A DNA stretch of 64,000 nt from Nocardioides sp. (lineage in GTDB: Bacteria > Actinomycetota > Actinomycetes > Propionibacteriales > Nocardioidaceae), in NCBI RefSeq assembly GCF_029937575.1, contig NZ_JAPYPS010000003.1:85023-149022 (forward strand). Direction: 5' to 3'. The position numbers and the translations under genes are program-made. The notes under the pieces were generated by a model. The model did not search any database, was not told the origin of the DNA, and worked only from the letters and a program-made list of their open reading frames with translations. Positions 8,624 to 16,028 of this stretch are shown piece by piece; the stretch's first letter is position 1; every line of letters starts with the position of its first letter.

Positions 8624-9466
8624 ATGTCTCTGACGTCTCCGAGGTCGCTGGGTTCCCCGCCGTCGGTGCTGCGGCGCGCACTGGTGGTCGCCGCCCTGCT
8701 CGCCGCCGGGCTGCACGTCTCACCGGTCTCGGGCGCCGAGCCGGCCGAGCCGGCCGAGCCCGACCAGCCCCGCACCCCGACCGATGCCGCCGCGGTCTTC
8801 AAGTGGGGCCGGGCCGACTGGCGTGACGAGTTCGAGGTCAAGGGTCCGCCCCGCGACACGTGGCAGATCAACAAGCCCGAGCGCGCCGAGAACACCAAGG
8901 GGATGCTGTCGCTGGAGTCGGCCCGCCGCGGCACCGTGAAGGCGCTCGCCACCGACCAGGCCGCCCGCTACGGGCGGTGGGAGGCACGGGTCCGCGCGCG
9001 CCGCTTCAGCACCAACCGGACGCCGTACCAGGTGGTCTGGGAGCTGGTGCCGAAGCGGCGGTACAAGTGCGGGTCGAAGTCGATCGTGCTGGCCGACTAC
9101 GTGCCGGGCTACGGGTCGGCGGCGGGGGTCGTGCGCACCCGCCCCGGCAACGAGCTCGACTTCGGCATCGACCTCGACCTGAGTGACGACACGTTCCACA
9201 CCTACGCCGTCGAGGTGACCCCGGACCACGTGTCGTGGTTCGTCGACACCGTGGTCCTGCACACCGAACGCCGCCCCGAGGCGCTCTCGGGCACCAGGCT
9301 GCAACCGCGCTTCCGGCTCCAGGCGACGAAGGGCGAGCGGATGGACCACGGGCGGCTGCAGGTCGACTGGGTGCGCTACCACGACCTCGACCGGCCCAAC
9401 CAGCAGTCGATCGAGGCACCCGAGATGACCCTGTCGACCTACGACGGCGCGTGCCCGCCACCGTGA
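8624..9466 (+). CDS. exported GH16-like jelly-roll protein lacking the catalytic motif
   Basis: About 280 residues with a signal peptide (hydrophobic [12 protein letters not shown], cleavage near SGAEP) and a short Glu/Pro linker. From residue 60 it resembles a family 16 glycoside hydrolase/concanavalin-like fold: WRDEF at the entry strand, [10 protein letters not shown], then [18 protein letters not shown] and a closing WVRYHDL. The strand that should carry the catalytic ExDxxE reads instead [14 protein letters not shown], with no acidic pair, so hydrolysis is unlikely and glucan binding is more plausible. A GTG at 8606 is an alternative start. Its place between glgC and glgA suggests, but does not prove, a link to glucan metabolism. 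Confidence 0.65.
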   Translation: MSLTSPRSLGSPPSVLRRALVVAALLAAGLHVSPVSGAEPAEPAEPDQPRTPTDAAAVFKWGRADWRDEFEVKGPPRDTWQINKPERAENTKGMLSLESARRGTVKALATDQAARYGRWEARVRARRFSTNRTPYQVVWELVPKRRYKCGSKSIVLADYVPGYGSAAGVVRTRPGNELDFGIDLDLSDDTFHTYAVEVTPDHVSWFVDTVVLHTERRPEALSGTRLQPRFRLQATKGERMDHGRLQVDWVRYHDLDRPNQQSIEAPEMTLSTYDGACPPP

Positions 9467-9480
9467 GGGTCCGCTCCGGA

Positions 9481-9486
9481 TAGGTT
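9481..9486 (+). promoter_or_regulatory. -10 hexamer TAGGTT, leaderless glgA start
   Basis: TAGGTT is followed by CGCACC and the GTG at 9493, fixing the start and giving glgA its own promoter inside the spacer after the GH16-like gene. Confidence 0.5.
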
Positions 9487-9492
9487 CGCACC

Positions 9493-10686
9493 GTGCGCGT
9501 CGACGTCCTCACCAAGGAGTACCCACCCGCTGTCTACGGCGGGGCCGGGGTCCACGTCGCCGAGCTGGTCCGAGCCCTGCGCGGCCTCGACGGCCTCGAC
9601 GCACGGGTGCGCGCCTTCGCCGGGGCTCGCGACGAGTCCGGCACCACGTCGTACGGCGCCCTGGCCGAGCTCGCCGGAGCCAACCCGGCGCTCGCCACGC
9701 TCGGCGTGGACCTGGCGATCGCCGACGCGTGCGGCGGGGCCGACCTGGTGCACTCCCACACCTGGTACGCCAACCTCGCGGGGCACCTCGCGAGCCTGCT
9801 GCACGGCGTGCCCCACGTCGTGACCGCGCACTCCTTGGAGCCGTTGCGGCCGTGGAAGGCCGAGCAGCTGGGCGGGGGGTACGCCGTCTCGTCGTGGGCC
9901 GAGCGGACGTCGTACGAAGCGGCGGCCGCGGTGATCGCCGTCTCGGCGGCCATGCGCGACGACGTGCTGGCGTCGTACCCCGCGATCGACCCGGACCGGG
10001 TCCACGTCGTGCACAACGGCATCGACACCACCGACTGGGCCCCGATCCACGCACCCGCGCGCGTCCGCGAGCTCGGCGTGGACCCCGACCGCCCCTCGGT
10101 CGTCTTCGTCGGGCGGATCACGCGGCAGAAGGGTCTGCCGCTCTTCCTGCGCTCGGTGGCGCAGCTGCCGCCCGAGGTGCAGATCGTGCTGTGCGCCGGG
10201 GCTCCGGACACCCCCGAGATCGAGGCCGAGGTCGTCGCCCTGGTCGACGAGCTGGCCACCACGCGCACGGGCGTCGTCTGGATCCGTGACATGCTGCCGC
10301 GCCCCGACGTGATCGCGCTGCTGACCGCGGCCACGATCTTCGCGTGCCCGTCGATCTACGAACCGCTCGGCATCGTCAACCTGGAGGCGATGGCCTGCGA
10401 GACCGCGGTCGTGGCGACCGCGACCGGGGGCATCCCCGAGGTGGTCGTGCCCGCGGAGACCGGGCTTCTCGTCCCGATCGAGCAATCCGACGACGGGACC
10501 GGTACGCCCCTGGACCCCGACCGCTACGTCGCGGACTTCGCCGACGCGCTCAACGAGCTGGTCGCGGATCCGGCGCGCGCGGCGTCGTACGGACGAGCGG
10601 GCCGGCAGCGGGCGATCGAGTCGTTCGGGTGGACGGCGATCGCCGAGCGCACCCGCGAGGTCTACCGCTCGACGCAGCGGGCCTGA
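9493..10686 (+). CDS. glgA: actinobacterial glycogen synthase / maltose-1-phosphate synthase (GT4)
   Basis: A 397-residue GT-B glycosyltransferase using ADP-glucose. In mycobacteria the orthologous short enzyme (also called GlgM) makes maltose 1-phosphate for the GlgE pathway, so either role is possible. The N-terminal domain opens with MRVDVLTKEYPPAVYGGAGV, the glycine-rich donor-binding loop; the C-terminal domain has FVGRITRQKG (residues about 205-214) and the ExxE-type signature EPLGIVNLEAMACE near 295. It faces away from glgC as in many actinobacteria. The last 25 bases overlap the end of the convergent gene at 10662. Confidence 0.9.
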   Translation: MRVDVLTKEYPPAVYGGAGVHVAELVRALRGLDGLDARVRAFAGARDESGTTSYGALAELAGANPALATLGVDLAIADACGGADLVHSHTWYANLAGHLASLLHGVPHVVTAHSLEPLRPWKAEQLGGGYAVSSWAERTSYEAAAAVIAVSAAMRDDVLASYPAIDPDRVHVVHNGIDTTDWAPIHAPARVRELGVDPDRPSVVFVGRITRQKGLPLFLRSVAQLPPEVQIVLCAGAPDTPEIEAEVVALVDELATTRTGVVWIRDMLPRPDVIALLTAATIFACPSIYEPLGIVNLEAMACETAVVATATGGIPEVVVPAETGLLVPIEQSDDGTGTPLDPDRYVADFADALNELVADPARAASYGRAGRQRAIESFGWTAIAERTREVYRSTQRA

Positions 10687-11120
10687 CGCCCGGCCCCCGA
10701 GCCGGTCCCGGCCGTCTTGCGGAGGGCATCGAACGGCAGGACCACGGCGTCCTGCTCCAGCGCCAGGACCCGCTCGGTGATCCGGTTGTTGTCGGCCCGG
10801 ATCTCGCGCAGCCCGTCGATCACGACGACGCCGCTCATCCGGTGACCGCCGCGCAGCCGGTTGGCCAGGGCGGCGTGCATGGCATCGATCGTGCTGGGCG
10901 CGAGGAACTCGTGGCACAGGAAACGCAGCCACGGAGCGACCTCGGAGGCGTCCTCGCCCACGACGTCGAGGTCCAGGTCGAGGCTGCGGCCGTCGGGGCC
11001 CACCCGCCAGGGGCAGTGCGCGTTGGGCTGGCCGGGCCAGACACGACGGATGTCACCGCGGGAGGAGAAGCCGGAGAGGAACTCGATCTCACTGGGCACG
11101 AGCGGAGGATCGAGATACAT
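10662..11120 (-). CDS. hypothetical protein, 152 residues
   Basis: Begins at the ATG giving MYLDPPLVPSEIEFLSGF. The middle contains PNAHCPWRVGPDGRSLDL and WLRFLCHEFLAP, with a predicted helical C-terminal half ending in a polar tail. The open frame continues upstream, but this ATG is the first that gives a compact protein. No family recognised; no signal peptide or membrane segment. Its 3' end overlaps glgA by 25 bases in the convergent direction. It may be a small cytoplasmic protein related to protein-surface binding, but nothing in the sequence settles this. Confidence 0.6.
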   Translation of the reverse strand: MYLDPPLVPSEIEFLSGFSSRGDIRRVWPGQPNAHCPWRVGPDGRSLDLDLDVVGEDASEVAPWLRFLCHEFLAPSTIDAMHAALANRLRGGHRMSGVVVIDGLREIRADNNRITERVLALEQDAVVLPFDALRKTAGTGSGAGRQARCVER

Positions 11121-11216
11121 CGACGCCGGCTGTGGGGGAGGCTGCGTCACGAGACACCCGTACCCGCATCCCCCGGGTGTATGCCCGTGCGGATCCGCGA
11201 AGGACGAGCTGACCGC

Positions 11217-11222
11217 TAGCGT
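11217..11222 (+). promoter_or_regulatory. -10 hexamer TAGCGT, leaderless start
   Basis: TAGCGT ends seven bases before GTG 11230 and overlaps the other possible GTG at 11221, so it favours 11230 as the translation start. Confidence 0.5.
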
Positions 11223-11229
11223 GACAGGT

Positions 11230-11934
11230 GTGACAAAACGGATGTTCGCACTCTGGGGCGACGATCTCGCCTCGACACTGCTCACCCCTGCCCTGCGCAG
11301 CGCACTGGCCGGGCTGGGGGTCGAGCGGCTCCAGGTGAACGTCGACGACGCTCCGGTCGCCGCCGCGATGCGCATCCCTGCAGGTCAGGACCCGATCGGC
11401 GCGTTGCTGAGCACCTGGGGCGGCACTGCGGACGCCGTCGCCGCCGTGCTGTCGGGACTGCGCGGGGTGGGACGCGTCGCCGGGTGGGAGGTCGAGGAAC
11501 GACGTCCCATCGCCCCCGGGGAGAGCTGGGACGGATCACGACTCGATGCGCTGGCCAACATCGCTCTCCTGCGTCGCCCGCCGGAGCTGACCCACGACGA
11601 GTGGCGGCACCGCTGGCTGGTCGACCACACCCCCGTCGCGATCGCGACGCAGGGCACCTTCGGCTACGTGCAGAACATCGTCGTCGGGCCGGTCACCGCC
11701 GCGACCCTGCAGCCGGCCGCCGGCGCGGCCGGCGACGAGCCCGTCGCCGCTCTCGTCGAGGAGCTGTTCCCGACCGCCGCGATCACCGACATCCACGCCT
11801 TCTACGGCAGCGACGGGACCGACGCGGACCTGTCGGACCGGATGGAGAGGATGATGGCGAGCGTCGGCCGGTTCGGCGCGGACCGCGGGCTCGACCTGGT
11901 CCCGACCAGCAGGTATCTGTTCGACCTGACCTGA
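11230..11934 (+). CDS. EthD-like dimeric alpha-beta barrel protein
   Basis: A 234-residue protein with a two-part ferredoxin-like arrangement. The first half opens MTKRMFALWGDDL; the second contains the EthD-type segment LTHDEWRHRWLVDHTPVA (about residues 118-135) followed by YVQNIVVGPV, as in small EthD-domain proteins that act in degradation or polyketide-like pathways. No cofactor motif. The role here is unknown, and no degradation genes are nearby. Start decided by the TAGCGT hexamer seven bases upstream. Confidence 0.65.
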   Translation: MTKRMFALWGDDLASTLLTPALRSALAGLGVERLQVNVDDAPVAAAMRIPAGQDPIGALLSTWGGTADAVAAVLSGLRGVGRVAGWEVEERRPIAPGESWDGSRLDALANIALLRRPPELTHDEWRHRWLVDHTPVAIATQGTFGYVQNIVVGPVTAATLQPAAGAAGDEPVAALVEELFPTAAITDIHAFYGSDGTDADLSDRMERMMASVGRFGADRGLDLVPTSRYLFDLT

Positions 11935-11939
11935 CCTGA

Positions 11940-12102
11940 TCCGACGGCCGGCACCCGCGCGACCACCTCGGCCTCCTCCGGCCACTTGGTCGACCCGGTG
12001 GCAGTAGACCTTCGACGTCCGCGGCCAGGTCTCGCGCGACTTCAGCACGGCGCCGGTGTGGCAGGGAGTTATCCACAGATCGCGTTCGAGCGCCCCAGGC
12101 AT
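11940..12102 (-). pseudogene. possible disrupted gene remnant
   Basis: On the minus strand, translation from the ATG at 12102 gives a coherent segment with LKSRETWPRTSKVYCHRVDQ; after a one-base shift near 11990 a second coherent segment WPEEAEVVARVPAVG follows. Two sensible halves in adjacent frames suggest a decayed or frameshifted small gene, but neither half is assigned to a family, and the call could be chance in GC-rich sequence. Confidence 0.25.
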
Positions 12103-12157
12103 GTCTCGGTCGGGGCAGGCTGAGGTGCGTCGTACCGGACTCATCTCGGGAGCCCCC

Positions 12158-12487
12158 ATGACCATCAACCTGATCCATGCCGACCTCGCCGAGGCGGTCG
12201 CGGCGCTGAGCCAGGTCGCCGAGCGGCTGGAGGACCGCCGCGCTGCCACGGAGCAGCAGGTCGACACCCTCGCCGAGCGCTGGTCGGGGGCCGCGGCGAC
12301 GACCTACGTCGAAGGCTGGGAGGAGTGGCGCAGCGGCAGTCGCGAGGTCACGCAGGCGCTCCGCGCGATGGCGGACCTGATCGTGACTGCCGGCCGGGAT
12401 CTCGGCGAGGCCGACGAGTCGTCGCGGACGGCGTCGGCTGCTCTTGCCGGACGGGTGGCGGATCGTCTCGTGGAGCGGCTCGGATGA
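12158..12487 (+). CDS. WXG100-like small helical protein
   Basis: A 109-residue, nearly all-helical protein. It has the hairpin layout of WXG100/ESAT-6-like proteins: helix, then RWSGAAATTYVEGWEEW with the turn W-S-G at about residues 45-47, then a second helix rich in Ala, Arg and Glu. Such proteins form pairs that are exported by type VII (ESX) secretion or act as partners of larger type VII effectors. GGGAG lies seven bases before the ATG. The stop overlaps the next start (ATGA), so the four genes from 12158 to 14467 form one operon. Confidence 0.75.
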   Translation: MTINLIHADLAEAVAALSQVAERLEDRRAATEQQVDTLAERWSGAAATTYVEGWEEWRSGSREVTQALRAMADLIVTAGRDLGEADESSRTASAALAGRVADRLVERLG

Positions 12488-12780
12488 GCGCGCCGTACGC
12501 GATCGACCTCCAGGTCCTGCAGGACACCATCGACGCGCTCGCCCACTGCGAGGCATCCTGCGACGAGGCGCTGGACGACGTCGTACGACGCGTCGCCCGG
12601 TTGCACCTCACGTGGTCCGGTCTATCGGCCGACGCGCAGGCCGAGGCCCAGAGTCGCTGGGAGGCGGGCTTCGCGACGATGCGCGACGGTCTCGCCGTGA
12701 TGCGCGGCGCGGCTGCAACGTCTCGGGACAACTATCGAGCGGCCATCGACGCCAACGTCTCGATGTGGGAGGCGCTGTGA
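12484..12780 (+). CDS. second WXG100-like small protein
   Basis: A 98-residue helical-hairpin protein with a W-S-G turn (LHLTWSGLSADAQAEAQ, about residues 42-58), similar in size and layout to the upstream protein but clearly diverged. The N-terminal SAPYAIDLQVLQDTIDAL helix resembles the leading helix of LXG/WXG carriers. It overlaps the previous gene by four bases (ATGA) and the toxin gene by four (GTGA). The likely role is as a cognate export chaperone or partner of the toxin encoded next. Confidence 0.75.
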   Translation: MSAPYAIDLQVLQDTIDALAHCEASCDEALDDVVRRVARLHLTWSGLSADAQAEAQSRWEAGFATMRDGLAVMRGAAATSRDNYRAAIDANVSMWEAL

Positions 12781-14168
12781 CCACGATCGACGTCACCGGG
12801 GCCGGCTACGCCGAGGGCTCGGCGCTGCTCCACGACGGCAACGTGTGGGCTGCCAAGCACTTCGGCAACCTCGTCGACGGCCTCGCCGGGAGCGGCGGGA
12901 TGGCCGGCGACTCGGCCTTCGCCGACGCTTGGTCGGTCGCCTACGACGAGGCAGCGGGCGAGGTGTTCGGCGCCATGGCCGAGGCCGTCGAGGCCCTGGG
13001 CAACCTCGGGCGTCTCGCCTTCGCGTCCCTGGAGAACCACACCCGGGCCGAGCGCGCCTCCACCTTCGGCGGCGTCAGGATCGCCCATGACCCCTCACTG
13101 TCGACCGACGACTGGATCCACGTCCTGCCGTTGCGACCGCCCGCCTCGGTGGGCGGCGATCCGTCATCGCTGCCGGGGTGGGCCAACGTCATCCTCGACC
13201 ACGTCGAGGGGTTCGTCTGGCCGGACGCCGACCTCGACCGGTTGCACGCCGCCGCCGCGACCTGGCGGGCTGCCGCCGACGGTCTCGACGACGTCGCGAC
13301 ACTTCCGGGGCGAGCCGTCAGTGCCCTGTGGTCCGAGCGCTCCCCCGAGATCCCGGCCGCCACGGCTGCGATCGGTCGGCTCGGCAACGGTGTGGTCGAC
13401 CTCGCCGGCGGCTGTCGTCAGATCGCCACGCTGTGCGAGGAGTACGCCGAGCAGGTCGCCGCGCAGCGCGAGGCCATCCTCGACCTGGTCAGCGACCTCA
13501 TCCGTGACGCAGTCCTGATCCAGGTCGGTGGCTTCGTGCTCGGGCTCGTCAGCCTTGGCGCCGCCAACGGTGGGGCGGTCGCCATCAACGTCGCCAAGAT
13601 CGCCGCAGCCGCCCCGCGGTTCACCCGAATCCTGGTCGACCTGCGCCGCTACCTCGCCGAGGCCGCGCAGGCCTTGCAGGGCACCCGGCTCGCCGTGGCC
13701 GGCGTGGGCACCCGGCTGCGCCCGATGGGCGACGTCCGCCTGCTGATGACCGCCGAGGTCGGCCAGGTCGGCGCGAAGGGCAAGCGCGCGACGTCGTTCT
13801 TGAAGGCACACGAGGGCGGCCCGATGAAGGCGCACACGATCGAGCGACACGTGGGGAAGTCCGACGACTACCTGCGGGCGAGGCTTGCCGCTGACCCGAA
13901 GAAGAAGTTCGTCTCCACCTTCACCGATGAACGAGCTGCGGAAGCTGCGATCACGTCGGTCCTTGCGTCTCGCGGTTCCGCGCTCGCCAAGTTCTTGTCC
14001 GGGTCGAAGAAGGGCACGGTCTTGGAGGCGCCCGTCGCTGGTCTCTCAGGTCGGGTCATGGCCAGGAACGGAGACATACTCGAGGGGAAGAGCGTCCTGA
14101 TACAGATTGCCAGGGACCCGGCGATGCCAGACGGCTATCGCATCATCACGGCTTACATGAAGGCATGA
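12777..14168 (+). CDS. polymorphic toxin: type VII-style carrier with C-terminal CdiA-type RNase A domain
   Basis: A 463-residue protein. Residues 1-330 are helical, Ala-rich, with a hydrophobic stretch at about 245-280, matching the carrier part of type VII effectors. The last 120 residues are a bacterial RNase A-like toxin tip: LKAHEGGPMKAHTIERHVGK with His345, His353 and His358, then STFTDERAAEAAI and a basic stretch. This CdiA-CT family degrades RNA in target cells. The tip has lower GC and different codon use than the carrier (AAG, ATA, TAC in runs), typical of swapped toxin modules. GTG start overlaps the upstream stop; the stop overlaps the immunity gene. Confidence 0.8.
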   Translation: MTTIDVTGAGYAEGSALLHDGNVWAAKHFGNLVDGLAGSGGMAGDSAFADAWSVAYDEAAGEVFGAMAEAVEALGNLGRLAFASLENHTRAERASTFGGVRIAHDPSLSTDDWIHVLPLRPPASVGGDPSSLPGWANVILDHVEGFVWPDADLDRLHAAAATWRAAADGLDDVATLPGRAVSALWSERSPEIPAATAAIGRLGNGVVDLAGGCRQIATLCEEYAEQVAAQREAILDLVSDLIRDAVLIQVGGFVLGLVSLGAANGGAVAINVAKIAAAAPRFTRILVDLRRYLAEAAQALQGTRLAVAGVGTRLRPMGDVRLLMTAEVGQVGAKGKRATSFLKAHEGGPMKAHTIERHVGKSDDYLRARLAADPKKKFVSTFTDERAAEAAITSVLASRGSALAKFLSGSKKGTVLEAPVAGLSGRVMARNGDILEGKSVLIQIARDPAMPDGYRIITAYMKA

Positions 14169-14467
14169 GGAACGTGGACGAAGCGTCGGAACTGACTCAC
14201 TTCCTGAGCGTCTACTACGGCGAGGACTTCGAGACCTGGTGGAGTGGCCTGGACCAGTACCTCGACGATGACCCGCCCGAAGACCAGCAAGAGCTCATCC
14301 AGGAAATCGAACACGTGCTGGCCGACAGGACACGCACTGACGAACAGCTCGGCGACCTGTTGGAGAGCCGCGGCTTCTACGGCTATCTCTCCGACACGCC
14401 CGGCGGCTACCGCGGCTGGCTCGAGGAGATCGCCCGGCGGGTGCGGGCCCACCTGGCGGATGCCTGA
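14165..14467 (+). CDS. CdiI-like immunity protein for the RNase A toxin
   Basis: A 100-residue acidic protein starting inside the toxin stop codon (ATGA), the expected position and coupling for an immunity gene. Its sequence (FLSVYYGEDFETWW near residue 13, then helices with many Glu/Asp, and GYLSDTPGGYRGWLEEI near 73) resembles the contact-dependent growth inhibition immunity family found behind CdiA RNase A tips. It should bind and block the toxin in the producing cell. Family recognition is from motif memory, not a search. Confidence 0.75.
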   Translation: MRNVDEASELTHFLSVYYGEDFETWWSGLDQYLDDDPPEDQQELIQEIEHVLADRTRTDEQLGDLLESRGFYGYLSDTPGGYRGWLEEIARRVRAHLADA

Positions 14468-14488
14468 CCGTGGTCACGGCGTACAGCA

Positions 14489-14659
14489 CTATTCGCCCGC
14501 GCTCGTTTCAGCCTCGGCGAGGCGCTCGTGCAGCCGCGAGCGCACCTCGTCGGGGGTGAGGTTGGCGCGTTGACGCTGGTCACGCGCGATGATGACTCCC
14601 GTGGCGGCGACACCGGCCACGCCCGCGACACCCAGCAGCTTCCACACGCTCAGCTTCAT
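14489..14659 (-). CDS. small membrane protein, 56 residues
   Basis: MKLSVWKLLG then an Ala/Gly/Val-rich membrane segment (residues 8-24), followed by a charged tail with TPDEVRSRLHERLAEA. Too small to assign; the pattern of one membrane helix plus an amphipathic helix is common for conserved actinobacterial small proteins. Divergent from the gene at 14712 and convergent with the immunity gene. Confidence 0.55.
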   Translation of the reverse strand: MKLSVWKLLGVAGVAGVAATGVIIARDQRQRANLTPDEVRSRLHERLAEAETSAGE

Positions 14660-14711
14660 CCGACTCTCCCACTCGACGCACTGTCTTCGATCCGTCCGGA
14701 GGACGCACCCG

Positions 14712-15332
14712 ATGGCTCCGATCAGCCGTGACCGACTGCCGCTCGACGCCGCGGTCGAGCTGACCCGCACCGGCGACCTGTGGCTCTTCCGGGGCGCCTC
14801 CGCCGCCGACCAGGCTATCCGGGTGCTGACCAACGCCCCGGTCAACCACGTGGGGATGGCGATCGTGGTCGACGACCTGCCGCCGTTGATGTGGCACGCC
14901 GAGCTCGGCAAGGGTCTCCTCGACGTCTGGTCGGGCAACCACCACCGCGGCGTGCAGCTCCACGACCTGCGAGAGGCCGTCGTGCAGTGGTGCGGCCGCT
15001 ACGAGCAGCATGCGTGGCTGCGCCAGCTCTCCCCCGCCGTCACCCGCGACATGGAGAGCGCCGCGCTCCAGACCGTCGCCCGCCTGGACGGCACGCCGTT
15101 CCCGGCGACCGCGGCCCTGGCCGGGCGTTGGCTGCGCGGTCGCGCGCGGCGTCAGGCCGGCGTCGAGATGACCTACTGCGCCGAGGTGGTCGCCGCGACC
15201 TACCAGGAGATGGGCCTGCTCGACGCCAAGCGGCCGACCAACTACTACGACCCGGGCAAGTTCTGGTCCGGCGACGACCTCGAGCTCGAGCTGGGCGCGA
15301 CGCTGGGCGACGAGATCGAGGTCCGGGTCTGA
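14712..15332 (+). CDS. permuted NlpC/P60 (YiiX/YaeF-like) cysteine hydrolase-like protein
   Basis: A 206-residue protein with the circularly permuted papain-like order: DLWLFRG...ADQAIRVLTN then NHVGMAI with the proposed His near residue 46, and the Cys in TYCAEVVAATYQEMGLL near residue 157. This His-before-Cys order is that of YiiX/YaeF-like proteins, thought to act on lipids or peptides. No signal peptide, so probably cytoplasmic or membrane-surface. A GGAGG sequence eight bases before the ATG supports the start; longer in-frame starts upstream would read through the divergent gene. Confidence 0.7.
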   Translation: MAPISRDRLPLDAAVELTRTGDLWLFRGASAADQAIRVLTNAPVNHVGMAIVVDDLPPLMWHAELGKGLLDVWSGNHHRGVQLHDLREAVVQWCGRYEQHAWLRQLSPAVTRDMESAALQTVARLDGTPFPATAALAGRWLRGRARRQAGVEMTYCAEVVAATYQEMGLLDAKRPTNYYDPGKFWSGDDLELELGATLGDEIEVRV

Positions 15333-15355
15333 CGCCGGACCTCCGATGCCAGGGG

Positions 15356-15757
15356 TCAGGCCGCCGGTCCGACCTCGAACTCGCACCGTGGTCCCGGAGC
15401 ACGAGCCAGCCGAGCGTCCAGGGTCACCAGTGGCACCCGAGCCGCCTCGGCGACCGCCACGTACCAGGCGTCGTAGGCCGAGACCGTCTCGCGCAGCTCC
15501 CAGACCCGGTGGGCAACAGCGGCGAAAGCCACCTGAGTGATCGGGTACCGCATCAGCTCCGCGATGACGTGTCCGGCCACAACCGGATCGAGCCGCCCGA
15601 CTCGCACGCTCCTGCGCAGCACCTGGGCGACCTCGGCACCGAGCAGGTGCGGGGCAAGGAGCGGGCGGCCGCGCAGACGACGTCTCGCCCATGGCCCGAC
15701 CACGCCGTTGTCCGTCAGCGCCGCCACCATCGCCGACGAGTCGGCAACGACGCTCAC
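15356..15757 (-). CDS. vapC: PIN-domain ribonuclease toxin
   Basis: A 133-residue PIN-domain protein that would cleave RNA with a metal-bound acidic cluster: the first Asp in VVADSSAMV (residue 6), a Glu in LLGAEVAQVLRR (about 42), and Asp residues in SAYDAWYVAVAE and LVTLDARLAR. GTG start overlapping the antitoxin stop by four bases, so the pair is translationally coupled with the antitoxin made first. Normal size for VapC. Confidence 0.85.
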   Translation of the reverse strand: MSVVADSSAMVAALTDNGVVGPWARRRLRGRPLLAPHLLGAEVAQVLRRSVRVGRLDPVVAGHVIAELMRYPITQVAFAAVAHRVWELRETVSAYDAWYVAVAEAARVPLVTLDARLARAPGPRCEFEVGPAA

Positions 15758-15987
15758 CGCCGCCCCTCGTCCAGGGCCGCGAGGATGTCCTCAGTCGAGA
15801 GCGTGCTGCCGTGCCGGGCCACCGACTCCTCGACGCGGTCCCAGAACTCGCCCTGGTCCTCGGCCGCGCCGATCTCGATCAGCTGGCGCCGCAGGTACTC
15901 CTGCATCGACTGCCCCGCCCGCTTGGCGCGCGCCGCCAAGAGGTCGCGGGTCTCGTCGGGGACGTTGCGGACCGTGATCGTCGTCAT
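15754..15987 (-). CDS. vapB: ribbon-helix-helix antitoxin of the VapB/FitA type
   Basis: A 77-residue antitoxin. The N-terminus MTTITVRNVPDETRDLLAAR is a ribbon-helix-helix DNA-binding unit; the C-terminal part (STEDILAALDEGRR) should wrap around the toxin. The ATG at 15987 is followed immediately upstream by a perfect inverted repeat, matching autoregulation by the antitoxin-toxin complex. Confidence 0.85.
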   Translation of the reverse strand: MTTITVRNVPDETRDLLAARAKRAGQSMQEYLRRQLIEIGAAEDQGEFWDRVEESVARHGSTLSTEDILAALDEGRR

Positions 15988-16008
15988 GCATGCATTCTGC
16001 CTGCATGC
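15988..16008 (-). promoter_or_regulatory. inverted-repeat operator before vapB
   Basis: GCATGCA (15988-15994) and TGCATGC (16002-16008) are perfect reverse complements separated by seven bases, and touch the vapB start codon. The position fits an operator bound by the ribbon-helix-helix domain of VapB. Confidence 0.6.
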
Positions 16009-16028
16009 CGCCGCGCGAGCCACCCCTC

